DNA of 64,000 nt from the NCBI RefSeq assembly GCF_012927245.1, contig NZ_JABBGE010000007.1:372001-436000 (forward strand), in the 5' to 3' direction. Positions 33,537 to 42,082 of this stretch are shown piece by piece. Each line of letters starts with the position of its first letter. Positions within the stretch are counted from its first letter, which is position 1. Made by a program: the position numbers and the translations under genes. Origin of the DNA: Streptomyces sp. R302. Lineage in GTDB: Bacteria > Actinomycetota > Actinomycetes > Streptomycetales > Streptomycetaceae. Under the pieces are notes generated by a model. The model ran no database searches. It saw nothing but the letters and a program-made list of their open reading frames with translations, and was not told the DNA's origin.

Positions 33537-34673
33537 TCATGGCTCGGCGTCGAGGCCGAGCCCGACGGCGGAGGGGGGTGTGGCCGCGTGCCGGCCGGAC
33601 CCCCCTCCGTACCACTCCCCGGGAGGCTCGGCGGGCAGCCGCTGGTCCGGGAAGGCCGGGTCGGTGGGGACGTACCGGGGGGCACCGGTGTACCAGGCGT
33701 GGAGGCCGGAGAGGAAGCTGCACGCCCCGCCGAGCCAGGTGTCGAGGCCGGACTGCTCCTCGGGGGTCAGTCCGGCCCTGCGGGCGAGCAGCGGGACGTC
33801 GTCCTCGCGGAGCTGCTCGAAGTCGCGCATGCGGGAGTTGACGAGGTGGACGGAGGCCGGGACGGCCTCGCGGAGGGGGATCCCCAGGGAGGTGCCGAGG
33901 ACGACGACGAGGTTGTTCACGTCGTGCTCCTCGTGGACCTCCCGCTCGTAGGAGGCGATGTCGTTCGCCAGCCCCATGACGTCCATGAACGCGGCGACGA
34001 GTCCGCGGACGGTCCGATGGTGGCGGATCCGCTCCGGTATTCGGGCGCCCGTGGCGAGCTCCACCGAGTAGGGCGCGGTGTGGGCGGCGAAGCTCTCGCG
34101 GCGGAAGGGGGCGTAGTCGATGAGGTGGGGGACGCGTCCGGTGCGGCTGTTGGCGAGCTCCTCGACGCCGGCGTCGACGTAGCGGGCGAGGGCCCGGCTG
34201 AACTCCTGGCGCCAGTGGGCGAGTCGGGGCGGGAAGAGGTGCCGCTGGAGGTCGGCCATGCCGCGCTCGACGGCGTTGACGGGCTCGGGGAAGCGGGCGC
34301 CCTCGTCGGTGCGCAGGAAGCCGTGGAGGCGGACGGTGAAGTCGTGGGCGCCCTGGAGGTCGCTGGTCCGCTTGAAGGAGTGGGCGAAGTAGTCGTCCCA
34401 GGCGAGCGCCCAGATGTTGAAGCGGTGGTTGAGCCGGAGGGCGGCGGGCGAGGCGTCGGGCAGGGTCCAGGCGGTGAGCAGGTCCACCGTCATGGCTCGG
34501 AACTGGGTCGGGGTCCAGATCGGGCGGCCGTCGGCCCGTCCGTCGCCGTCGTCCAGCATGCCCATCTCGCGGGCCCAGGTCTCGCTCTCGGCGCGCAGGC
34601 CCGGCAGGTGCGGATTGACCTTGAGCGGATGAGGCATCCACAACTCGGGGATCTCGACGGCATGCAGGGGCAT
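33537..34673 (-). CDS. Class I terpene synthase
   Basis: A 378-residue terpene cyclase. The Asp-rich motif region is WALAWDDYFAHSFKRT with D93 D94 but no acidic residue two or three positions on; the second metal motif NDIASYERE (N237, S241, E245) is complete; the C-terminal RY pair is in APRYVPTDPAF. Bacterial family members convert farnesyl or geranyl diphosphate to cyclic terpenes; the product cannot be predicted. The start ATG 34673 has AAGGAGGTGGA about 8 bp upstream. The nearest oxidase is the convergent CvnE P450, but co-function is only inference. Confidence 0.91.
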   Translation of the reverse strand: MPLHAVEIPELWMPHPLKVNPHLPGLRAESETWAREMGMLDDGDGRADGRPIWTPTQFRAMTVDLLTAWTLPDASPAALRLNHRFNIWALAWDDYFAHSFKRTSDLQGAHDFTVRLHGFLRTDEGARFPEPVNAVERGMADLQRHLFPPRLAHWRQEFSRALARYVDAGVEELANSRTGRVPHLIDYAPFRRESFAAHTAPYSVELATGARIPERIRHHRTVRGLVAAFMDVMGLANDIASYEREVHEEHDVNNLVVVLGTSLGIPLREAVPASVHLVNSRMRDFEQLREDDVPLLARRAGLTPEEQSGLDTWLGGACSFLSGLHAWYTGAPRYVPTDPAFPDQRLPAEPPGEWYGGGSGRHAATPPSAVGLGLDAEP

Positions 34674-34950
34674 GGTCGCTCCACCTCCTTCAGTCCTCGG
34701 AATCCGTTTGTATGTTGCCGCTGTCACTGACGGCCGACAATTCCCGCCACGCAACGCTGCAAACCTGCCCGCCCGAACCGGCCCACAACCCCCGGACCGG
34801 ACGGGTCCGGATCACGGTAACCCTGGCGTCTTGCTGGGCAGTTGTGTTCTCCTGAAGTCCCGGGGTCGTTCGCTGACCGCTGACGCGCGGTCGTCGACGG
34901 TCCTGACGACCATGGCCAGTTCCGGCTGGGCGGGAGACCCCGGCGCGGGG

Positions 34951-35598
34951 TCAGGCGACGCCGCGCGGGCGGAACTGGACGCTGATGCGGGGCCCGACGG
35001 CCCGGCCGGTCTTCGGCACCGCGTGGTCCCAGGTGCGCTGGCAGGAGCCGCCCATCACGACGAGGTCGCCGTGGCCGAGCGGGAGGCGGAGGGCGACGGG
35101 GCCGCCGCCGCGCGGGCGGAGCGCGAGGTCGCGCGGATCGCCGAGGGAGAGGATGGCGACGATCGTGTCGTGGGCGGCGGAGCGGCCGGTCCGGTCGCCG
35201 TGCCAGGCGACGCTGTCCCGCCCGTCCCGGTAGAGGCAGAGACCGGCGGTGGCGAAGCCCTCGCCGAGCTCGGCGGCGTAGTGCGCGCCGAGGGCGTCGC
35301 GGGCCTCGGTGAGTGCGGGGTGCGGGAGGGGCTCGCCCTCGCGGTAGTACGCGAGGAGGCGCGGTACGGCGACGACGTCGTCGTACATCCTCCGGCGCTC
35401 GGCCCGCCAGGGCACCCGTCGCGCCAGCTCTTCGAACAGCGCGTCGGCCCCCTGGAACCATCCGGGCAGGTGATCCACCCAGGCCCCGCCGGCCAGCGGC
35501 GTCCGCCGCAGGTCGCCCAGGGCCCCGGGCCCGGGCTCGTCGCCCTGGTCGAACAGGGAGCCCTGGAGGCCGGGGAGGTCCGGTGGTGCCGTGGTCAT
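34951..35598 (-). CDS. alkB: AlkB-like 2-oxoglutarate/Fe(II) dioxygenase
   Basis: A 215-residue DNA/RNA demethylase-type enzyme. The metal triad is H and D of VAWHGDR and H of WDHAVPKT, and the 2-oxoglutarate arginine is in GPRISVQFR (RxSxxxR arrangement). Substrate-binding segments RRMYDDVVAVPRLLAYYREG and LCLYRDGRDSVAWHGD are of the AlkB family. It repairs methylated bases by oxidative demethylation. The 277-bp gap downstream (34674-34950) only contains the terpene synthase promoter region and a small CCGGACC/GGTCCGG hairpin (34792-34810). Confidence 0.92.
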   Translation of the reverse strand: MTTAPPDLPGLQGSLFDQGDEPGPGALGDLRRTPLAGGAWVDHLPGWFQGADALFEELARRVPWRAERRRMYDDVVAVPRLLAYYREGEPLPHPALTEARDALGAHYAAELGEGFATAGLCLYRDGRDSVAWHGDRTGRSAAHDTIVAILSLGDPRDLALRPRGGGPVALRLPLGHGDLVVMGGSCQRTWDHAVPKTGRAVGPRISVQFRPRGVA

Positions 35599-35696
35599 GG
35601 ATCCAGGATAACCACGAAACCGAACAGATGAGCGATTCTATGGTCGGGGAGGAACGGGGCCCGGGAAGGCCGGGGAGGGCCGGGGATGATGGGGGC

Positions 35697-36200
35697 ATGA
35701 TGACGCTCGCCGAGGTGGACGCGCTGGCCGACCGCGCGCACGCCGGACAGGTCGACAAGATCGGGGTCCCCTACGTGGCACACGTACGGGCCGTCGCCGC
35801 GGGACTCGCGCCGCTCGGGACCGAGCTGGAGATGGCGGGGCTGCTCCACGACGTCGTCGAGGACACGGAGTGGACGGCGGAGGAGCTCCGGGCGGCCGGG
35901 GCGCCCGAGCGGGTCGTCCGGGCCGTCCTCGCGGTCACCAACGAGCCCGGCTGCCCGTACGAGGAGAAGATCCGGCGCGTCGCCCGGGACCCCGACGCCA
36001 CCCTGGTGAAGATCGCCGACAACGCGCACAACAGCCGCGCGGACCGGGCGGCGGGGCTCGCGCCGGAGCAGCGCGAACGGCTCGCCGCCAAGTACCGGGC
36101 GGCGCGGCGGGTCCTGTGGGCCGCCGCGGAGCCGGAGCGGATCGCGACGATCCTGCGGATCGTCAACCCCGACCTGCTGCCGGAACTGACGGGGCCGTAG
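35697..36200 (+). CDS. HD-domain hydrolase (RelA/SpoT HD-like)
   Basis: A 167-residue single HD domain. AHAGQVDKIGVPYVAHVRAVA, then GLLHDVVEDTEWTAEELR (HD metal pair) and TLVKIADNAHNSRADR (D and N helix) follow the Spo/MESH1-type hydrolase layout, suggesting action on nucleotide pyrophosphates; no synthetase domain is present. Start ATG 35697 (MMTLAEV); ATG 35700 is adjacent. The 261-bp gap after it (36201-36461) has only GC-rich sequence and no gene. Confidence 0.88.
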   Translation: MMTLAEVDALADRAHAGQVDKIGVPYVAHVRAVAAGLAPLGTELEMAGLLHDVVEDTEWTAEELRAAGAPERVVRAVLAVTNEPGCPYEEKIRRVARDPDATLVKIADNAHNSRADRAAGLAPEQRERLAAKYRAARRVLWAAAEPERIATILRIVNPDLLPELTGP

Positions 36201-36461
36201 GGCCCGGGAGGGTCGCGGCACGGTCCCGGCGGGGGCGGGCGGCGCATCGGGGTGGTGCGGGGCGCGGGGCGGCGCATGGGGGGCGCGGCGCGACCGGAAG
36301 CCGCCGGTGCGGACCGGCGGCGCGAGCCGCGGGACGGTGGTGGACGGCAGCGCCACCACCGTCCCGGACCGGCGGGGAAGACGACGCGGCCCCCGCTCGG
36401 CCGGTCCACGGGCGCCCGGGGCGCCGGCGGCGCGGGGGCTTCGCGGCGGGTTTCGAGGCGG

Positions 36462-37205
36462 TCAGGCCCGGCAGCGGAGGAGTTCCAGCGGGGGATGGGC
36501 GAGGAGGTCGGCCCAGAAGTCCTCGCCGTAGGCCTCGTACCCCTCCGCGGAGATCGTCATCGGCACCCACTCGACGTCGGTGAAGCCGGCCTTGGCCAGG
36601 GCGTCCTCGTAGACCTCGCGGCGCGGGGCGGAGCCCACGATGGTGAGGGGGTGCGGGTCGAGGAGGGCGGTGACGCGGACGCGCGGGCCCGTCTCGATCT
36701 CCTCGCCGGTCGGTTCGCAGCGGAAGCCGTACGTCTCCAGGGAGGCGCAGTCGAAGGCGTAGTCGGGCTTCTGCGCGAAGACGTAGAGCCGGCCGCCGGG
36801 GACGAGGCCGCGGTGGATGTGGGCGCACATCCGCTCCAGCTCGGCGATGGATCCGGCGTAGTTGAGGCACTGCACGGCGAGCGCGAGGTCGAACGGCTCG
36901 GCCGGCGCGGCCAGTTCGGCGACGTCGCCGACCTCGTAGCGCAGACCGAGGGGGTCGCGGGCCTCGATGGAGCGGGCGGCGGCGATCATCTCGGAGGAGA
37001 TGTCGACGCCGAGGACGTCGGAGGCGCCGCGCCGCTTGAGTTCGCGGCTGTAGAAGCCCGTGCCGCAGGCGAGGTCGAGGACGGACTTGCCGGTGACGTC
37101 CCCGACGAGTTCCAGAACGCTGGGCACCTCTCCGTAACGGCTGAGCGGCAGGGCCTTGAATCCCTCGAACGCCTCGCCGATCCCGTCGTACTGCTGCACC
37201 GTCAT
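36462..37205 (-). CDS. Class I SAM-dependent methyltransferase
   Basis: A 247-residue methyltransferase with SVLDLACGTGFYSRELKRRG (motif I), VLGVDISSEMIAAARS, YEVGDVAELAAPAEPFDLALAVQCLNYA, and MCAHIHRGLVPGGRLYVFAQKPD. The C-terminal half (FDCASLETYGFRCEP, ALLDPHPLTIVG) resembles ToxA/tetrahydroprotoberberine-like small-molecule methyltransferases. The upstream gap holds three spaced TGATCAG repeats. It is on the same strand as, and 164 bp beyond, the Zur-box operon and might be an eleventh member, but the gap and repeats suggest separate control. Confidence 0.87.
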   Translation of the reverse strand: MTVQQYDGIGEAFEGFKALPLSRYGEVPSVLELVGDVTGKSVLDLACGTGFYSRELKRRGASDVLGVDISSEMIAAARSIEARDPLGLRYEVGDVAELAAPAEPFDLALAVQCLNYAGSIAELERMCAHIHRGLVPGGRLYVFAQKPDYAFDCASLETYGFRCEPTGEEIETGPRVRVTALLDPHPLTIVGSAPRREVYEDALAKAGFTDVEWVPMTISAEGYEAYGEDFWADLLAHPPLELLRCRA

Positions 37206-37342
37206 CGTGCGCCTCCCCCTCGTGGTCCTCGGGTGGTGGTTCCGTCAGGCACCGAGTCTGCGTCGCCCGCGCCCGCCCGTCGTACTGTCGGATGCCACGA
37301 GAAGCGGGGTCGCGCGCGCTCGTATCACCCAAGTGAATGCCC

Positions 37343-37373
37343 TGATCAGGGAGTTGATCAGAGAGTTGATCAG
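37343..37373. repeat. Three TGATCAG copies at exact 12-bp spacing
   Basis: TGATCAG starts at 37343, 37355 and 37367. The first is inside a CCTGATCAGG palindrome (37341-37350), the third overlaps the stop codon of the ABC ATPase gene. Near-helical spacing suggests an operator recognised on one DNA face, upstream of the methyltransferase at 36462-37205. Confidence 0.55.
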
Positions 37374-38758
37374 GGTGAGGTGGTGAGACGTCCGGCGTCG
37401 AGGGCGGCGGTGCGGTCGGCGAGGGTGTCGGCGGCGGCGCGGTCGTGGGTGATGAGGACGAGGCCGAGGCCGCGGCGGTCGCGGAGTTCGGCGAGGTGGG
37501 CGAGGAGGGTGTCGCGGGTGGCGGGGTCGAGGCCGGAGGTGATCTCGTCGCAGACGAGGATGGCGGGCTCGGCGAGCAACGACCGCGCGACGGCCGCCCG
37601 TTGGAGTTCTCCGCCGGAGAGGGCGCCGGGTCGGTGCCGGGCCGTCGCCTCGGCCAGGCCGAGCCGTTCCAGGGTGCGTACGGCGGCGCGGTGGGCGGTG
37701 TGGCGGTCGGCGCCGCGCAGGCGCACGGCGGTGCGGGCCACCTGGTCGAGGACCGGGCGGTGTTCGTCGAAGGCGGCCTTCGGGTCCTGGAAGACGTACT
37801 GGACGGCGGCGAGCTGGGAGCGGCTGCGGGCGCGCAGGCCGCGCGGGAGCGGGGTGCCGTCGAGCAGGAGGGTGCCGTCGTGGGCGGAGTGGAGGCCGGC
37901 CAGGCAGCGGCCCAGGGTGGTCTTGCCGCTGCCGGAGCGGCCGGTGACGGCGAGGCACTCCCCCGGTTCGACGGCGAGGCCGAGCCCGTGGAGGACGGGG
38001 AGCGGGCCGTGCCGGGCGGTGAGGTCGCGGACGACGAGCCGGGCCGCGGCCGCCGGTCCCCTCGGCCGGCGGGGCGCGGGGGCCGGGGCGGCGGGCAGGA
38101 CCTCGGCGGTGGGGCCGCGGCGGGTCACGCGGCCGGCCGTGAGGACGACCGTCTCGTCGGCCAACTGGCGGACGACGTCGTGGTCGTGGCTCAGGAGCAC
38201 GACGGCGACGCCCTGGGCGGCGACGTGGGCGAGGGTGTCGACGAGGCCCTGCCGGGTCGCCGGGTCCTGGCCGGTGGTGGGTTCGTCGGCGACGATCAGG
38301 CGGGCGCCGAGCAGCAGGGCCTGGGCGAGGACGACCCGCTGCTGCTGGCCGCCGGAGAGCTGGTGCGGGTAGCGGCGCAGGACGAGGTCGGGGTCGGGCA
38401 ACTGGGCGTCTCGCAGGGCCTGTTCGACGCGGGCGCGGCGCTCCGCGCGGGTGCCGGGGCGGAGGGCGGCGATGTCGGCGAGGAGGGCGCCGGCCCGCCG
38501 GACCGGGTGGAGGACGGCGGCGGGGTGCTGGGGCACGTATCCGACGGCTCCGGGGCCCGGGGTGCGGATCGTGCCGGTGACGCGGGCACCGGGCGGGAAG
38601 GTGCCGAGGAGGGCGAGCCCGGTGGTGGTCTTGCCGCTGCCGGAGGGGCCGACGAGGGCGGTGATCCGGCCGGCGCGGGCCGTGAGGTCCACGCCGTCGA
38701 GGAGGCGGCGGCCGTGCACCTCGACGGTCAGTCCGGCGGTCTCGGCGACGGGGTTCAT
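37370..38758 (-). CDS. Fused double ABC ATPase, peptide/nickel type
   Basis: A 462-residue protein containing two complete ABC domains, as in DppD-DppF or CntD-CntF fusions. Domain 1: GPSGSGKTTTG, LSGGQQQRVVLAQ, LIVADEPTTG, LLSHDHD. Domain 2: GRSGSGKTTLG, LSGGELQRAAVAR, ILVCDEITSGLD, LITHDR. It powers the import system with the two permeases and the binding protein encoded just upstream. Start ATG 38758 overlaps the permease stop (ATGA). It is the last gene of the ten-gene Zur-box operon. Confidence 0.94.
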   Translation of the reverse strand: MNPVAETAGLTVEVHGRRLLDGVDLTARAGRITALVGPSGSGKTTTGLALLGTFPPGARVTGTIRTPGPGAVGYVPQHPAAVLHPVRRAGALLADIAALRPGTRAERRARVEQALRDAQLPDPDLVLRRYPHQLSGGQQQRVVLAQALLLGARLIVADEPTTGQDPATRQGLVDTLAHVAAQGVAVVLLSHDHDVVRQLADETVVLTAGRVTRRGPTAEVLPAAPAPAPRRPRGPAAAARLVVRDLTARHGPLPVLHGLGLAVEPGECLAVTGRSGSGKTTLGRCLAGLHSAHDGTLLLDGTPLPRGLRARSRSQLAAVQYVFQDPKAAFDEHRPVLDQVARTAVRLRGADRHTAHRAAVRTLERLGLAEATARHRPGALSGGELQRAAVARSLLAEPAILVCDEITSGLDPATRDTLLAHLAELRDRRGLGLVLITHDRAAADTLADRTAALDAGRLTTSP

Positions 38759-39573
38759 GTCCGGTCCTCCCCGCCCGGGCCGGGCGTCGGGGTGCGCAGG
38801 GCGGCGTCGAAGAGCAGGTTGGTGCCCATGGACAGGGCGGCGACGAGGAGGGCGGGCACGACGACGGCCCACGGCTGGAGGAAGAGGCCGGTGCGGTTGC
38901 GGTCCACCATCACGGCCCAGTCGGCGGCGTCGGGTGCGACTCCGGCGCCGAGGAAGGCGGCGGTGGCGACCAGGTAGAGGGCGCCGGTGAGCCGGATCCC
39001 GGCGTCGGCGGCCAGGGTGCGGCGCATCGACCGGGCCACGTACCCGAGGGCGGTGCGGGCCCAGGACTCGCCCTGCATACGCAGGGCTTCGACGGCGGGC
39101 CGGGCGGCGATCTCGGTGGCCGTGGCGTGGACGACGCGGGCCGCGTCGGGGGCGGCGGCCGCGCCGACGAGGACGGTCAGTCCGGCCGGGCCCGGGGCGA
39201 GGGTAGCCGCCACCAGGAGGACGAGGAGCAGGGAGGGGACGGCGAGCAGGACGTCGAGGGGGCGCATCAGGGCCTCCTCCAGCCAGGCGCGGCGGGTGAG
39301 CGCGGCGGCCAGGCCGAGCGGGACGGCGATCAGGTAGGCGAGGGCGGTGGCGGAGAGGGCGACGAGGACGACGGAGCGGCCGCCGAGGAGGACCTGTCGC
39401 AGGACGTCCCGGCCGGCGAAGTCGCTGCCGAGCGGCCCGGCGGCCGGGTCGAAGGAGACCGTGCGCGGCCCGGCGGGACCGGCGGCGTACGGCCCGAGGA
39501 CGGCGAGCAGCAGGGGTACGGCGACGAGCGCGGCGCCCAGGGCGTAGCGGGCGGCCGGGGTGGGGCGGTTCAC
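38755..39573 (-). CDS. ABC permease, DppC/OppC type
   Basis: A 272-residue inner-membrane permease with six helices. The early LGSDFAGRDVLRQVLLGGRSVVLVALSATALAYLIAVPLG and the EAA-like loop EALRMQGESWARTALGYVARSMRRT followed by GAGVAPDAADWAVMV are DppC-type. It should form the channel with the preceding permease. GTG start in a GTGA overlap (39570-39573). Confidence 0.92.
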   Translation of the reverse strand: MNRPTPAARYALGAALVAVPLLLAVLGPYAAGPAGPRTVSFDPAAGPLGSDFAGRDVLRQVLLGGRSVVLVALSATALAYLIAVPLGLAAALTRRAWLEEALMRPLDVLLAVPSLLLVLLVAATLAPGPAGLTVLVGAAAAPDAARVVHATATEIAARPAVEALRMQGESWARTALGYVARSMRRTLAADAGIRLTGALYLVATAAFLGAGVAPDAADWAVMVDRNRTGLFLQPWAVVVPALLVAALSMGTNLLFDAALRTPTPGPGGEDRT

Positions 39574-40517
39574 GCGGCGACCTCCGCGCGGGGTGCGAGG
39601 CGGCGGGCGACGAGGTCGGCGCCGAGGTTGACGAGGACGGTGACGGTGCCGAAGACGACGGCCGCGCCCTGGAGGACGGGCAGGTCGCGGGCGGCGACGG
39701 CGTCGACGGTGACGGTGCCGAGGCCGGGGATCACGAAGAGGGCCTCGACGACGATGACGCCGCCGAGCAGCCAGTCGCAGGTGCGGGCGAGCTGCTGGGC
39801 GGCGGGCGCGAGGGCGCCCGGCAGGGCGTGGGTCCAGCGGACGCGGGCGCCGGGGACGCCGTACCGGATCGCCTGGGCGACGTACGGGGAGGCGAGCGCG
39901 TCCACCATCCCGGCGCGGACCAGGCGGCTGAGGGTGCAGACGGGGCGGGCGGCGAGCACGAGGACGGGCAGGACGAGGACGGCGGGCGCGGCGAGCGGGT
40001 CGACGCCGACGGCGGTGGGCGGCAGCCAGCCGAGCCACAGGCCGAAGGCGGTGGCGAGGAGGACGCCGAGGGCGAACTCGGGGACGGAGTGGACGGCGAG
40101 GGTCAGGGCGCTGAGGGTCCGGTCGAGCGGTCCGCCCTCGCGCCGGGCGCAGGCGACGCCGAGCCCGACGGAGAGCGGCACGAGGAGGACGAGGGTGGCG
40201 GCGGCGAGGAGCGCGGTGGGGCCGAGCGCCCCGGCGAGGAGTCCGGCGACGGGCCGGCCGCTGACGAGGGAGGTGCCGAGGTCGCCGTGGAGGAGGGCGG
40301 TGAGGCGGTCGAGGAGGCGGTCGGTCAGGGGCCGGTCGAGGCCCAGTCCGGCGCGGATCGCGGCGATGCGGTCCGGGTCGGGCTGGTCGCCGGCGAGGGC
40401 GACGGCCGCGTCGCCGGGCAGGGCCTCGGTGAGGAGGAGGACGAGGAGGACGACGGCCGCCGTCTGCGCCCCTCCGAGGAGCAGACGGCGGCCGATCCAG
40501 GGGAGGTGTCGGGTCAC
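39570..40517 (-). CDS. ABC permease, DppB/OppB type
   Basis: A 315-residue permease (WIGRRLLLGGAQTAAVVLLVLLLTEALPGD; LGLDRPLTDRLLDRLTALLHGDLGTSLVSGRPV; PYVAQAIRYGVPGARVRWTHALPGALAPAAQQLARTCDWLLGGVIVVEALFVIPGLG). The D-L-G-x-S-x-x and V-E-x-x-F-x-x-P-G-(L/I)-G patterns are DppB/NikB hallmarks. GTG start overlaps the binding-protein stop. Confidence 0.92.
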   Translation of the reverse strand: MTRHLPWIGRRLLLGGAQTAAVVLLVLLLTEALPGDAAVALAGDQPDPDRIAAIRAGLGLDRPLTDRLLDRLTALLHGDLGTSLVSGRPVAGLLAGALGPTALLAAATLVLLVPLSVGLGVACARREGGPLDRTLSALTLAVHSVPEFALGVLLATAFGLWLGWLPPTAVGVDPLAAPAVLVLPVLVLAARPVCTLSRLVRAGMVDALASPYVAQAIRYGVPGARVRWTHALPGALAPAAQQLARTCDWLLGGVIVVEALFVIPGLGTVTVDAVAARDLPVLQGAAVVFGTVTVLVNLGADLVARRLAPRAEVAA

Positions 40518-42082
40518 GTCAGCCAGGTCTTGTCGAAGCGCGCCCAGTCGAGGGTGTTGGCGGGGGCCTCGGTGTCGACGCCGTGGAGGCCGGGGGCGGT
40601 GCCGACGATCCAGTCGGAGAAGCCCCAGATCAGGAAGCCGCCCTCGTCGTGGAGGCGGCGCTGCATCCGCTCGTAGAGGGCGGTCCTGCGGGCCTCGTCG
40701 GGGGTGGACTGGGCCTCGCGGTAGAGGGCGTCGAAGTCGGCGTGGCGCCAGTGGGTGGCGTTGGTGGTGGAGCCGGTGAGGAGGCGCTGGGAGATGTGGG
40801 ACTCGATGGGCATGGCGCCGGAGCGGTAGGAGGCGAAGGTGCCGCCGTCGAGGATGTCCTTCCAGTACGTGTCCTTGTTGCCGACCTTGACCTCGACGGT
40901 GACGCCGGCCTTGGCGGCCTGTTCCTTGAAGATGCCGGCCGCCTCGACGAAGCCGGGGGCGGCGGGGGCGGTGTCGAGGGTGACCTTGAGGTGTTCCTGG
41001 CCGGCGGCCTTGAGGAGGGCGCGGGCCCGGTCGAGGTCCTGGGTGCGCTGCGGGATGCCGGACGCGTAGTACTTGTAGCCCTTGCCGAAGAGGTCGTTGC
41101 CGATCTCTCCGGCGCCGGAGAGGGCGCCGTCGACGAGTTCGCGCCGGTCGGCGATGAGCTGGAAGGCCTGGCGGACCCGCTTGTCGTCGAAGGGCGGCCG
41201 GTCGGTCTTCATGGCGAAGCCCTGGAGGGAGCTGCCGGGCAGCCGGACGATCCGGATCCGGCCGCCGTGTTCGTGGGTGCGGGCGGTGGCGGGGGCGAGT
41301 TCGTGGGCGTACTGGACCTGGCCGGCGAGGAGGGCGGAGCTGCGGGCGGACTCCTCGGAGGCGACGACGAACTCGACCCGGTCGAGGTGGGGCGCGCCGT
41401 CCCAGTAGGCGTCGTTGCGGGTGACGACGAGGGAGCGGCCGGGGGTGAAGGAGGCGAAGCGGAAGGGGCCGGAGCCGACGGGTCGGTCGAAGGCGGTGGT
41501 GCCGGCGGGGATGATGCTGGTGCCGAACGCGGCGAGGACGTTGGGGAATTCGGCGTAGGGGCGCTTGAGGCGGAATTCGACGGTGCTCGCGTCGAGGGCG
41601 CGGCTGGCGGCGAGGTCGATGGGTTCCAGGGAGGCCTTGGCGCGGAAGGCGGCCTTCGGGTCGGCGATGCGGCGGTAGCTGGCGAGGACGTCGCCGGCGG
41701 TGACGGGCCGGCCGTCGTGGAAGCGGGCCGGGCGGAGGGTGATCTTCCAGGTGTCGAGGGTGCGGTTGGGTTCCCAGCGGGCGGCGAGCCGGGGCACGGG
41801 GGCGAGGTCGGAGCCGAAGTCGGCGAGCTTGTCGTAGAGGGCCTTGGCGCGGGCGGCGTCGACGAAGAGGTTGGCGGCGTGCGGGTCGAGGGTCTCGGCC
41901 GCGCCGCCGCCGGCGAAGGCGGCGCGCAGGGTGCCGCCGCGCTGCGGGCCTTCGGCGGCGGCGCGGCCGTCGGCGGTGCCGGGTCCGGTTCCGGTGGCGC
42001 AGCCGGCGGTGAGGGCGAGGGCGGCGGTGGCGAGGAGGAGGCGCCGGCGGGTGCGGGCGACGAGGAGGCGGGGGCTGGTCAC
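40514..42082 (-). CDS. ABC substrate-binding lipoprotein (SBP family 5)
   Basis: A 522-residue binding protein anchored by a lipobox (LLLATAALALTAGC). SBP_bac_5 landmarks: GGTLRAAFAGGGAAETLDPH, LAARWEPNRTLDTWKITLRPARFHDGRPVTAGDVLASYRRI, PVGSGPFRFASF, NDAYWDGAPHLDRVEF, DKRVRQAFQLIADRRELV. The family includes oligopeptide, nickel, and opine-metallophore receptors such as CntA; the context (Zur-like promoter, biosynthetic genes, MFS exporter) suggests capture of a metal complex. Starts at GTG 42082 in the stop of the methyltransferase. Confidence 0.92.
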   Translation of the reverse strand: MTSPRLLVARTRRRLLLATAALALTAGCATGTGPGTADGRAAAEGPQRGGTLRAAFAGGGAAETLDPHAANLFVDAARAKALYDKLADFGSDLAPVPRLAARWEPNRTLDTWKITLRPARFHDGRPVTAGDVLASYRRIADPKAAFRAKASLEPIDLAASRALDASTVEFRLKRPYAEFPNVLAAFGTSIIPAGTTAFDRPVGSGPFRFASFTPGRSLVVTRNDAYWDGAPHLDRVEFVVASEESARSSALLAGQVQYAHELAPATARTHEHGGRIRIVRLPGSSLQGFAMKTDRPPFDDKRVRQAFQLIADRRELVDGALSGAGEIGNDLFGKGYKYYASGIPQRTQDLDRARALLKAAGQEHLKVTLDTAPAAPGFVEAAGIFKEQAAKAGVTVEVKVGNKDTYWKDILDGGTFASYRSGAMPIESHISQRLLTGSTTNATHWRHADFDALYREAQSTPDEARRTALYERMQRRLHDEGGFLIWGFSDWIVGTAPGLHGVDTEAPANTLDWARFDKTWLT

